From: Treponema sp.
Lineage (GTDB): Bacteria > Spirochaetota > Spirochaetia > Treponematales > Treponemataceae
Length of the DNA stretch: 43,706 bases
Direction of reading: 5' to 3'
Assembly (NCBI GenBank): GCA_016296205.1
Contig: JAEDJS010000008.1
Span: forward strand, 1-43,706
Shown: positions 30,756 to 38,754 of the stretch, one piece after another
How positions within the stretch are numbered: position 1 is the first letter of the stretch
Layout: each line of letters starts with the position of its first letter
Made by a program: the position numbers and the translations under genes
Notes under the pieces: generated by a model
What the model was told of the DNA's origin: nothing
The model's input: only the letters and a program-made list of their open reading frames with translations
Databases searched by the model: none

Positions 30756-32093
30756 CTACTTGTCAAGAATTGTAATTTCTACTCTACGATTCTTTGATTT
30801 TCCTTCTTCTGTAGAATTGTCTGCAATAGGAACTGTTGCTCCCTTACCTTGTATAAAAATATGATACTTGTCTTTTACACCAATCTTCATCAAATAATTT
30901 GCAACACTTTGAGCTCTGTCTTCACTTAATATCTGACGCTTCTTTTCTGAACCAGCCAAAGCAGTATGACCTGTAACAAGAATATCATTGTCCGGGAACT
31001 GGCGCAAAATTGTGGCAATTTTATTAAGCTTATCTTTTTCACTGTCAAGAAGCACATCACTGTCTGGATTAAATTTAATTTTTTCCATTGTAATAACAAG
31101 ACCTTTGTCACCCTTAGAAACGCTAACATTTTTAATTCCTAAATCTTCAACTGTTTTCTGAACAGCTTCCAATTCCTGATTAGTTCGAACCATCTGAGTA
31201 ACTTCTGCTTCTGCTGAACCAACAAATTCAAAGAGATAACCGATGCTTGTTTCTATAATAATTCTGAAAGTTTCATTATAGTGATCAATACAGCCTTTTT
31301 CTGCGTTCCAGTAAATCACCTGATTAGAATGTCCCATTGTATTTACAGGATAAATTGGCATTTTTTGGCCTTTCTTCTGCTTCTGGGCTTTTTTTGCTTC
31401 TGCTGGCAAATCAGTTTCAAAGTACAAAGTATAATCAGCATTAATTACATGGAATTCATCACCAGTTTCAGGATCTGTATAAACTCCTTCGTAAGTATAA
31501 TCACAGTTAAAAGGAACTTTAAAAGGTTTTTCTACTTTAAAAGTTGTTCTAAGATCATGAACTTCATGGCCCTGAGCATGCCATACATCACCAGGAGCTA
31601 CAGGTTTTCCTGGAAAAATCGGAACATCCCGAACAACTGGCATAAAATATTCATCACCGATTGTATAATAACCAAGTTCATCTCTTTCAAAAACGCTGGT
31701 GTATTCTTTACCCCACTTAAATTTTTCTTCGCCATCATCATTGAATGCACTTTCTGATGTCATAAAAGTTGCTTCATGGTGACCGCTGGCACGTTTAAGC
31801 TTGTTGATTTCTACATCAGTAACATTAACCGAAATACGATTAACAATTTTTGAAGAATGATCAAAACGGTGATTAACAAGAATATCTTCTGTAACTGTAG
31901 AAAGAATTCTATATTCATCACTTTTTGCATATTTAAATTTAAATTCAAAAGCACCACGACTTTTATCGCATTCAGGAACTCCGGCAGAATCAACTTCTAC
32001 TGTAGTAACTTTTTTTGCAGTTGTCTTTTTTGCAGCAAAAGCAAGAGGGCTAATAACCAAAAGTGCTGCAATCAAAAGAGTTGTTTTCTTCAT
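30756..32093 (-). CDS. OmpA-family envelope protein
   Basis: The 445-residue protein has a signal peptide (MKKTTLLIAALLVISPLAFA), an N-terminal beta-rich domain of unknown type (about 40-310) and a C-terminal OmpA-like peptidoglycan-binding domain (about 340-445: IKFNPDSDVLL, ILVTGHTALAGSEKKRQILSEDRA, KNRRVEITI). I chose ATG 32093, which has GGAG 6-10 bases upstream and a clean signal peptide. An ATG six codons earlier lacks these. It follows the 1033-residue OmpA protein by 70 bases that include a hairpin. It probably anchors outer-membrane components to the cell wall. Confidence 0.85.
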   Translation of the reverse strand: MKKTTLLIAALLVISPLAFAAKKTTAKKVTTVEVDSAGVPECDKSRGAFEFKFKYAKSDEYRILSTVTEDILVNHRFDHSSKIVNRISVNVTDVEINKLKRASGHHEATFMTSESAFNDDGEEKFKWGKEYTSVFERDELGYYTIGDEYFMPVVRDVPIFPGKPVAPGDVWHAQGHEVHDLRTTFKVEKPFKVPFNCDYTYEGVYTDPETGDEFHVINADYTLYFETDLPAEAKKAQKQKKGQKMPIYPVNTMGHSNQVIYWNAEKGCIDHYNETFRIIIETSIGYLFEFVGSAEAEVTQMVRTNQELEAVQKTVEDLGIKNVSVSKGDKGLVITMEKIKFNPDSDVLLDSEKDKLNKIATILRQFPDNDILVTGHTALAGSEKKRQILSEDRAQSVANYLMKIGVKDKYHIFIQGKGATVPIADNSTEEGKSKNRRVEITILDK

Positions 32094-32126
32094 TTGTTTC
32101 TCCTTCACCATACTACAAAAACAACA

Positions 32127-32155
32127 CGGATCCAGAAGGGTTACTTCTGAATCCG
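32127..32155 (-). terminator. hairpin between the two OmpA-protein genes
   Basis: CGGATCCAGAAG (32127-32138) pairs with CTTCTGAATCCG (32144-32155) with one mismatch and a 5-base loop. Only a short interrupted U-run follows on the minus strand, so it may be a partial terminator that lowers downstream expression. Confidence 0.55.
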
Positions 32156-32163
32156 CAAAGCTT

Positions 32164-35100
32164 TTATTTGTTCAAAATGAATTCTACACGGCGGTTTTTC
32201 CACCAGTTATCTTTATCACTTCTTTCTACAACTGGAGCTGTTCCTCCACGGCCCACAGCACTCAATCTGCTCCTGTCTACGCCATTTTTTGCAAGATAAT
32301 CAAGAACAAATTCTGCACGCTGCTGACTAAGGGCTGTAAGTTCAGCTTCTTCGCTTTCAAGACCACTTGTATTATTAGCGTGACCTTCAATAGTTACAGT
32401 ATAATCCTTGAACTTATTAAGGATTTCTGCAATACGCTTAAGAACACGTTTATTATTATTGATTACAGAATCTTCAAGACCATTCTTTGCTTCTTTCTTA
32501 TTCTTAAAGTCTGCAGCATTTCCACGGAAAATAATTGAAGGAACCTGCATTTTAAGAACATCACCCACACGAATAACAAGAACATCAACACTGATAATGC
32601 CTTCAACTTTGCTGCTCATACCAAGTTCATCTGTTGCAGTAAATTCATAAGGATAATCCATTGCAGACTGAACACGTTCTCCATTATTACCACGACCGTC
32701 CCAGATAATTCTCTCTGTAATAGAAGATTTACCGTCAATTTTCCAGAAAGCTTTTCCATTTTCTGGATCTTTAATAACAAAGGCCCAGTTTTTAAGACCT
32801 GCTACACTTGCACCTTTAAGCTGAATGTAAAGATCATCATTTATACCGTCATTATCAGGGCTAAAGAATTCTGGAGCAGTTCTTACTCTAAGAAGAGGTG
32901 GTGTTGCAGAACAGAGGAATGGACTAGAAACTGCATCAACCACATTACCTTTTGCATATTCAACATGAAGCTTTGCAACAAATGTACCTTCACCAATAGA
33001 ACCATCATCTTTAACACCGTTCCATTTAAATACTGCAGGAAGATTTGGACTGTCTTTTTCTGTCCATGCGTGGGCAACATTGCCATCAATGTCTTGGATA
33101 ACAAATCTCCAGTTAGCAATACCTTCTGTAAGACTTACCTTAACGTTGAATTTCTGACTTTCCAGGTTTCCGTCACCATTTGGAGAAATACCAGCAAGTT
33201 CAGCAGTTACATAAGCTTTTGTTTCCCGGGTATCAATAGTAAGTTTTGCAAGAGTTGCATCTCCCCGGTTGCCAGCAGCATCAACGCTTTCGATTGTAAA
33301 TGAATATGAACCGTTGGCAAGAACGTTACCCATTTCGTCTGTACCGTCAAAATCAACTGTGCCAGGAACTTTTCCCTGCCATACCCATTCACGAACTGTT
33401 GTACCTTTTGAATTACGCAAAATACCAGTCCACTTTGATTCATAAGAACTGTCTACAGTAATTGGAAGACTATCCAGTTTGCCATCCCCGTCCGGGCTAA
33501 AGATTGTATATGGAACAGACATTTTTATTTCTGGAAGTTTTGTATCAAGAATAAAGTTCTGTGTCTGAGCCTGGGAATCACTGCCATTTTTAGCCTTTGT
33601 TGCCAGGAGCGCAAAATATGTTCCATCAGGGCAACGGGCCCCACTTGAATCCAGACCGTTCCATTCAATTTTAGAAGGAAGAGCTGTCTTTTCTGTAATA
33701 CTTTTAACTGTTTTCCCTGTATCTTTATTTACAATACTTACTGTGTACTGAGAAATACCACTCTGAGTTTTAACTGTTGGAGTAAATGTAATTGTATCCT
33801 GAACTTTATCACCATTAGGCGAGAATGCTACAAGATTTGCAGTGAGAATAACTTCTGTCTTACTTGTATCAAGTGTAATATCTTCTGTTTTTGCCTGGAA
33901 ATAGTTACCCGCATTATCTGTTGCAGAAAGAACATAATAATAAATTCCGTCATCAACAAGTTTTCCAGAATTATCACTTCCGTCCCAGACAACCTCATTA
34001 GGAACTGTTGAACCTAAATCGTATGTTTTAACTGCCAGATTTTTTTCGTTAAAAATTGTACCTTTCCAGTTCTTTTCTACAGAAGCAGTTTGAGTAATAA
34101 CAACTGTATCGCTGTTTCCGTCACCATCAGGGCTAAAGGTTTTTACGCTTGGTTTAAGCTGAGCAGTTGGTTTTGTAATATCCATGTTGAATACAGGACT
34201 GTTGATTTCTGCTGGTTCGTAGCCATTCAAATATTTTGCATTTACAACAGCTACGTAATTTCCTTCCGGAATAAGTGAACCATCATCGGCTTTACCGTCA
34301 AATGTTATTAAAGATGGAGCAGTTTCTGTTCCTGTATAAGTCCGGTAAGTTTTGCCGTTTGTGTCATTGATTTTAACACTCCATGTGGAAAGCGCATTGC
34401 TTTTGCTTTGTGGCTTTGGAATTGAAAGAGCAAAATTAATTGTATCCTGAACACCGTCGCCATTAGGAGAAAAATCTTTTGCACTTGTAATTGCAATACT
34501 TGTAACAGGTTTTTCTGCACTAAAAATAATATTTGAAATTACAGCATTTTCGCTGGTATTACCGGCTTTATCTGTTGCAGAAATTTTGTATGTATAAATT
34601 CCATCAGGAACTTCATTTCCACTGTCATCTGCACCGTCCCATACAAGGCTCATTGGTTCCCCATTAGAGAAAACATATTTACGAACAGGATTTCCGCTGG
34701 CATCTGCAAAATAAGCAGTCCACATATCTTCAACAGATCCAGACTGAGTAATTTTTAAAACTGATTTTGCACCTTCGCCAAAGATTTTTTCCTGTTCACC
34801 AGGCTGTTTAAGTTCAATAGAAGGAGCTGTATTATCTACAACAACTTTGTATTCTTTTGTAAACGCACTGTTTCCATTATCATCACTGGCTCCAAATTTG
34901 TAGAAATATGTTCCATCCTTTGCAATTGAGCCATCATCGCATACACCGTTCCATATTACTTCAGATGGAATTTCTACACCCTTCTTAGGAGTAACAAGAG
35001 ATTTAAAGAAATTCTTAAAGGTGATTTTTTCCGGACGTTTTTCTTTATTTCCAATTGTTCGTACAACATTTCCCTGTGCATCAGAAACAATAAAAGTCCA

Positions 35101-35265
35101 TTCACTAAGGTAACGCTTTTCCTTAATCTGAATAGGAACTATCAGCATATCCTGAGTACCATCATTATTTGGAGAAATGTAAACAGGAGCACGTTCTGCA
35201 AAAGAAAATGCAGCTGAACCAAACAAAACTGCGGCTGCAACTAATTTATATGTAGACTTTTTCAT
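32164..35265 (-). CDS. giant repeat protein with Ig-like/FlgD-type units and C-terminal OmpA domain
   Basis: The 1033-residue exported protein has a signal peptide (1-23, cleaved after SFA). About eight ~104-112-residue beta-sandwich units follow, with the pattern SPNGDGxxD, WxVxIxDxxGxxxR, WDGxDxxGxxVPDGxYxYxxxAxDxxGN. The Asp/Asn-rich loop occurs near residues 31, 266, 378, 482, 590, 694 and 802 and resembles a calcium-binding loop; the unit near 150-250 has lost it. A linker leads to an OmpA-like domain (about 905-1033: VTIEGHANNTSG, LSQQRAEFVLDYL, NRRVEFIL). It probably spans the periplasm or outer membrane and binds peptidoglycan. It overlaps the UPF0164 gene by one base (TAATG), so the two are translated together. 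Confidence 0.85.
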   Translation of the reverse strand: MKKSTYKLVAAAVLFGSAAFSFAERAPVYISPNNDGTQDMLIVPIQIKEKRYLSEWTFIVSDAQGNVVRTIGNKEKRPEKITFKNFFKSLVTPKKGVEIPSEVIWNGVCDDGSIAKDGTYFYKFGASDDNGNSAFTKEYKVVVDNTAPSIELKQPGEQEKIFGEGAKSVLKITQSGSVEDMWTAYFADASGNPVRKYVFSNGEPMSLVWDGADDSGNEVPDGIYTYKISATDKAGNTSENAVISNIIFSAEKPVTSIAITSAKDFSPNGDGVQDTINFALSIPKPQSKSNALSTWSVKINDTNGKTYRTYTGTETAPSLITFDGKADDGSLIPEGNYVAVVNAKYLNGYEPAEINSPVFNMDITKPTAQLKPSVKTFSPDGDGNSDTVVITQTASVEKNWKGTIFNEKNLAVKTYDLGSTVPNEVVWDGSDNSGKLVDDGIYYYVLSATDNAGNYFQAKTEDITLDTSKTEVILTANLVAFSPNGDKVQDTITFTPTVKTQSGISQYTVSIVNKDTGKTVKSITEKTALPSKIEWNGLDSSGARCPDGTYFALLATKAKNGSDSQAQTQNFILDTKLPEIKMSVPYTIFSPDGDGKLDSLPITVDSSYESKWTGILRNSKGTTVREWVWQGKVPGTVDFDGTDEMGNVLANGSYSFTIESVDAAGNRGDATLAKLTIDTRETKAYVTAELAGISPNGDGNLESQKFNVKVSLTEGIANWRFVIQDIDGNVAHAWTEKDSPNLPAVFKWNGVKDDGSIGEGTFVAKLHVEYAKGNVVDAVSSPFLCSATPPLLRVRTAPEFFSPDNDGINDDLYIQLKGASVAGLKNWAFVIKDPENGKAFWKIDGKSSITERIIWDGRGNNGERVQSAMDYPYEFTATDELGMSSKVEGIISVDVLVIRVGDVLKMQVPSIIFRGNAADFKNKKEAKNGLEDSVINNNKRVLKRIAEILNKFKDYTVTIEGHANNTSGLESEEAELTALSQQRAEFVLDYLAKNGVDRSRLSAVGRGGTAPVVERSDKDNWWKNRRVEFILNK

Positions 35266-36347
35266 TATTCTTCTTCTCCTTCATCTCCGAACCAAAGAAT
35301 GATTTCCGGAGCACTTGTATCCTGCTGACCAAGACTCATAACAGCACCAGCACTGATTACCTGAACACCGCCATAAACTTGCTGCCATGCCGCAGTTGTT
35401 GTCATATCACTTTTTGCCCAATCTTCATTTGCGGCAGAAATTTTTGCACTTGTAAATGAGAACTTAACACCCACACCAACAGAAGGCATATTAAACTGGG
35501 CACCTTTAATAAGTTCACGAAGATTTGCCTGCCATGAACAAGACAGATTTACAATATCTGCAAAAGTGAATCCTAAACCGCAGTCAAATACAGCATTCTG
35601 GAAAAACGGGAATGACAAGTCTGCACTGAATCCCCCTTTAAACTTTTTAACATCAAATAAAGTTGCTCCAAAGGAAACTCTTGGAGTACAGATTCCCGGG
35701 TAACTGATTGCAAAACCTTCACCTTCTGCACCGTTCAGACCAATACATTTATAATTGCCGGTAAGAGGTTTTCCCAAATTAAGCAGAGAAATTCCCAGTC
35801 TGCAATCTTTAAGAAAACTGAGTTTTCCTAAATCATAAAGCATGCCAAGATCAACACCAATTGTAAAATCACTTCCGCTGGCAAAATAAAAACCAGTATA
35901 CAGATTTGCACCAACATACAACTTATCGGTAATGTCTTTAGATGCACCACCATGAATTACAATCGAAGAACCAGTATTCATTTCCGGAAAGTAAACAAAA
36001 GATCCCTGGAGCATGCCTGTGTAGACAAACAGCTTTGTAGGAATAATTGTTCCCATCTGAAAAGCCTGACCATACTTTACATTTGTAGTATTTTTATTAT
36101 TTGAATCGATCATTCCTGTGTAAGAAAGATCAACTGTTGTGCGCTGAACCAAATATGGAAGAGCAGGATTATACAAAATTGAAGCCGGAACAACCTGGGT
36201 AAGAGCCCCACCAGAAGCACTGGCTGCACTTGTAAGTGCAATTGGATCTGCAAGACGTCCTAAATCTTCTCCACTAACAGGTGGATTGTAAGCAAAAATC
36301 ATACTTCCTGCTGCAAACAAAGCTATTGCTGTAAGTATCTTCTTCAT
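35265..36347 (-). CDS. UPF0164 (PorV/FadL-like) outer-membrane protein
   Basis: The 360-residue protein has a signal peptide (1-19, cleaved after IFA). The mature body is Gly/Phe/Tyr-rich and amphipathic (MGTIIPTKLFVYTGMLQGSF, LYVGANLYTGFYFASGSDFTIGVDLGMLYDLGKL). The pattern NPALPYLVQRTTVDLSYTGM near the N terminus is the hallmark of UPF0164 and PorV-type barrels, the group that includes the FadL-like paralogues of T. pallidum. It may transport hydrophobic solutes or serve as a scaffold for surface proteins. AGGAG lies 8-9 bases before ATG 36347. It heads a three-gene unit with two OmpA proteins. Confidence 0.8.
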   Translation of the reverse strand: MKKILTAIALFAAGSMIFAYNPPVSGEDLGRLADPIALTSAASASGGALTQVVPASILYNPALPYLVQRTTVDLSYTGMIDSNNKNTTNVKYGQAFQMGTIIPTKLFVYTGMLQGSFVYFPEMNTGSSIVIHGGASKDITDKLYVGANLYTGFYFASGSDFTIGVDLGMLYDLGKLSFLKDCRLGISLLNLGKPLTGNYKCIGLNGAEGEGFAISYPGICTPRVSFGATLFDVKKFKGGFSADLSFPFFQNAVFDCGLGFTFADIVNLSCSWQANLRELIKGAQFNMPSVGVGVKFSFTSAKISAANEDWAKSDMTTTAAWQQVYGGVQVISAGAVMSLGQQDTSAPEIILWFGDEGEEE

Positions 36348-36371
36348 TTATAAACTCCTATTTTAATATAT

Positions 36372-36400
36372 ATTATATCTTTAAACCATATTAAATTCAA
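36372..36400 (-). promoter_or_regulatory. promoter of the UPF0164-ompA unit
   Basis: The minus strand reads TTGAAT (36400-36395), a 17-base spacer and TATAAT (36377-36372), giving a leader of about 18 bases with AGGAG. Confidence 0.7.
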
Positions 36401-36423
36401 CTTGTTACAAATTCCAGAAAGCT

Positions 36424-37104
36424 TCACCTTCTCTTTAATTTTTTTAAATAATTCTTATGGTCATCAGGAATTCTATGGCTTTCAACTGCTTTCTGAATAG
36501 TTTTGTTGTGAGTCCATACATCAAGTTTATTTTCTTCTATTAATTTAACTGCAGTCTCCCACTGTTTAGCCAATGCTGTTGCAAAATACCAGGCCCGCAT
36601 CATATTCACATAATATTCCTGACTATTGATTGAGCAGACAGTCTGGCAGAATTGAGGATCAAAATGTTCATCAAGATAAAAACTCATCAGCAGCCCCACT
36701 CCATACCTTACAGAATAAGTTTTGCCGCTGTTAATCCATTTGTAAATTTGGGGCAGAAGTTTTTCTGTGTTCTTTTTGAATATTGAAGGATGGAACGTAT
36801 CACAGACAGCCCAGTTATCTACATAAGGCAAAAATCGATTTACAGATTCAACTGCACAATCATAATCCTTAATAAATTCCAGCAGGTATCCGTGAAGCAG
36901 ATTTTCTTCATAATATTTGTGGGGAATTTCAAGAAGAAATTTTTGCGCCAGTTCAGACCCTTTAATATCTTTAGCAAACCTTCTGATAGCCGGAACACGT
37001 ACTCCAATAACAGTAGATTCATCAATTGTTGGAATCAAACTGGACTGAAATTTCTTGTAATCACTTTCCGAAAGCAAAAAAAGTTTTTTCTGAATCTCAT
37101 CCAT
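36424..37104 (-). CDS. AlkD-like DNA alkylation repair protein
   Basis: The 226-residue all-helical protein of HEAT-like repeats resembles AlkD, a DNA glycosylase that removes 3- and 7-alkylpurines. The motif VDNWAVCD has the Trp and the Asp four residues later that correspond to the AlkD active site. YYVNMMRAWYFATALAKQWE and WTHNKTIQKAVESHR are further family signatures. It overlaps the 3' end of sfsA by eight bases. It is cytoplasmic and a DNA-repair role is likely, though AlkD subfamilies differ in activity. Confidence 0.88.
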   Translation of the reverse strand: MDEIQKKLFLLSESDYKKFQSSLIPTIDESTVIGVRVPAIRRFAKDIKGSELAQKFLLEIPHKYYEENLLHGYLLEFIKDYDCAVESVNRFLPYVDNWAVCDTFHPSIFKKNTEKLLPQIYKWINSGKTYSVRYGVGLLMSFYLDEHFDPQFCQTVCSINSQEYYVNMMRAWYFATALAKQWETAVKLIEENKLDVWTHNKTIQKAVESHRIPDDHKNYLKKLKRR

Positions 37105-37753
37105 TTATAACCACCAGCTCATCTTCTTTAACATCGCACTGCAAAAATAAAACTTTTACACCAGCCTTCACAGCAGCTTCTAAAGCTTTGCCAAATTCTG
37201 CATGAGTTTGAATATTCGGTAAAACTTCGGTTATTCCTTTCATTTGAATCACAAAAGCAATAAAGCAATTGTAACCAATTTTAACTGCAGCCGCCAGTTC
37301 TCTAAGATGCTTTACACCCCGTTCAGTGGGAGCATCAGGGAAGTAACCAATTCCATTTATTTCAAGAGTACAGCCTTTAACTTCCATCAGATATTTTTGA
37401 TTTCCCCGCTCCATGTAAAAATCAACCCGACTGTTTCCAAAAGAATATTCCGGTTTTATAAAATCATAATTCTGGGTCAAAAGCCATTCATAGGCAACTT
37501 TATTGGGAGCCTGGCTATCCATATTAATAAGTCCAAAACCTTCTTTATAAACCGCAATCAAATCATACTTTGTTTTTCTTAACGGATTGCTGCATTCTTC
37601 CAGAACAACTTTTACTCCTGGCAAAAGAAGTTCTTTACATCGCCCTGTATTTTTAACATGAACAGTCTCTTCTTTATTATCAATCAAAACATGAGCAATA
37701 AATCGGTTTGGCCTGTCAACAAAAATTCCTTTTACTATATGCTGATATTTCAT
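37097..37753 (-). CDS. sfsA: SfsA family nuclease
   Basis: The 218-residue protein belongs to SfsA, first named for sugar fermentation stimulation and now regarded as a DNA/RNA nuclease with a PD-(D/E)XK-like core. The N-terminal OB-like part (RFIAHVLIDNKEETVHVKNTGRC) and the catalytic region (RVDFYMERGNQKYLMEVKGCTL, with Asp and Glu-x-Lys) are intact. KHLRELAAA follows as usual. It starts 13 bases after the YunG-kinase gene and overlaps the AlkD-like gene, so the three are one operon. A link between the two nucleic-acid enzymes is plausible but unproven. Confidence 0.92.
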   Translation of the reverse strand: MKYQHIVKGIFVDRPNRFIAHVLIDNKEETVHVKNTGRCKELLLPGVKVVLEECSNPLRKTKYDLIAVYKEGFGLINMDSQAPNKVAYEWLLTQNYDFIKPEYSFGNSRVDFYMERGNQKYLMEVKGCTLEINGIGYFPDAPTERGVKHLRELAAAVKIGYNCFIAFVIQMKGITEVLPNIQTHAEFGKALEAAVKAGVKVLFLQCDVKEDELVVING

Positions 37754-37766
37754 TTTTTACCCAGGC

Positions 37767-38690
37767 TCAAATCCAGTACTGCTTTCCCCAATGTTCAAAA
37801 TCCCATTCCTGCATATAATCGTTGCATTCGTAGTCAATGTAAAATAGCTTTTCATCCTGAACCACAAAATTTGTTGGATAGTAATCAATATTCGTATTGG
37901 AAGCATAAAGGATTCTGCACATTTCTTCCACCTGATTAATATATTCAACTTTCATTTTTCCAAGCTTAACCAGTTTTGCTATTGTTGGGCCGTCTATAAA
38001 TTCTTTTAGAATTCTTTCCGACTTTTTGTCCACATCAATCATAAGTGGAATTGGAATACCAGTTTTTTTAAGATGTTCATAATCGTTTATTTCAGATTGA
38101 ATTTTATCGCCAAAAGAATAATAGCTGCAAGGCTCATGATGAATCTGCTTAACTACAAATTTTTTCCCGGAAGAATCAACTGCAAGATAAGAATACCCGC
38201 CTTTACCATGACCAAGAAGACACAGAACATTAAATTGATTATTGTTTACAGATATAGTCTTAGGAAGTACCCTGTTCAAATTTTCTTTAAGCAGCAAATA
38301 TCTTTCTTTTTTACCAGTTTGATTCCAGATGTCTTCCCTGCTGTTCAACTTAAAGGACAAATCATATTTAAGATTTTTAGCTTCTTCTCCAAACTGAGCA
38401 CTTGTCAGATCAAAAATAATTCCATCAACAACATTATACCAGTGTTTGCCTCTGCCTGTATCAAGACCGTAAATATCTCCGCCAAAAATATCTTGAACAA
38501 GAAAACTAGTAATTGCGCACTGGCCGGCAGTTTTGTTTTTATCACTGAATTTTGTTCTAAGACGTTCAGTACAAGTCTGCTCAGTCCAGCAATACTGGAG
38601 AACATCAAAAAGATCATCTGTAGTTTTTATTCCCGGGTAAATTGACTGATTTATGCAAATTGAATTTCCACTGTTATAATAATCTTTCAT
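37767..38690 (-). CDS. YunG-like domain fused to a kinase-like domain
   Basis: Residues 1-105 match YunG-type proteins: TEQTC, GQCAITSFLVQDIFGG, HWYNVVDG and FDLTSAQF. The spacing of Cys58, His83 and Asp94 resembles a papain/transglutaminase-like triad (inference). Residues ~150-307 form a small kinase-like domain: glycine loop GHGKGG (160-165), Lys181 in VVKQI, Glu200, catalytic-type Asp269 with Asn274 five residues later (DYYPTN), and Asp286 in YIDYE as the metal-binding DFG equivalent. All key residues are present. No membrane segment or signal peptide is seen. GGAGGAATGA lies before ATG 38690. It heads an operon with sfsA and the AlkD-like gene. Substrate and role are unknown. Confidence 0.75.
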   Translation of the reverse strand: MKDYYNSGNSICINQSIYPGIKTTDDLFDVLQYCWTEQTCTERLRTKFSDKNKTAGQCAITSFLVQDIFGGDIYGLDTGRGKHWYNVVDGIIFDLTSAQFGEEAKNLKYDLSFKLNSREDIWNQTGKKERYLLLKENLNRVLPKTISVNNNQFNVLCLLGHGKGGYSYLAVDSSGKKFVVKQIHHEPCSYYSFGDKIQSEINDYEHLKKTGIPIPLMIDVDKKSERILKEFIDGPTIAKLVKLGKMKVEYINQVEEMCRILYASNTNIDYYPTNFVVQDEKLFYIDYECNDYMQEWDFEHWGKQYWI

Positions 38691-38709
38691 TCATTCCTCC
38701 CATAAAATA

Positions 38710-38718
38710 ATTATAACA
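38710..38718 (-). promoter_or_regulatory. extended -10 promoter of the YunG-kinase operon
   Basis: The minus strand reads TGTTATAAT (38718-38710), a consensus extended -10. It stands about 20 bases upstream of ATG 38690 and leaves a short leader with GGAGG. Confidence 0.6.
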
Positions 38719-38734
38719 CGAATTTAAAAAAACA

Positions 38735-38743
38735 TGCTATAAT
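38735..38743 (+). promoter_or_regulatory. extended -10 promoter of the GH3 gene, near-leaderless
   Basis: TGCTATAAT (38735-38743) is a consensus extended -10, back to back with the one serving the opposite operon. ATG 38755 begins 11 bases later; ATG 38746 would lie upstream of the expected +1. Confidence 0.6.
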
Positions 38744-38754
38744 AAATGTACATT

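Noticed and set aside
31281..31757. Plus-strand open frame of 158 codons opposite the ompA gene
   Set aside because: Shadow of the well-supported OmpA protein; low-complexity Phe/Ile/Cys-rich product and no start signals.
38746..38754. GH3 start at ATG 38746
   Set aside because: Only 2 bases from the consensus -10, so it would lie upstream of the expected transcription start.
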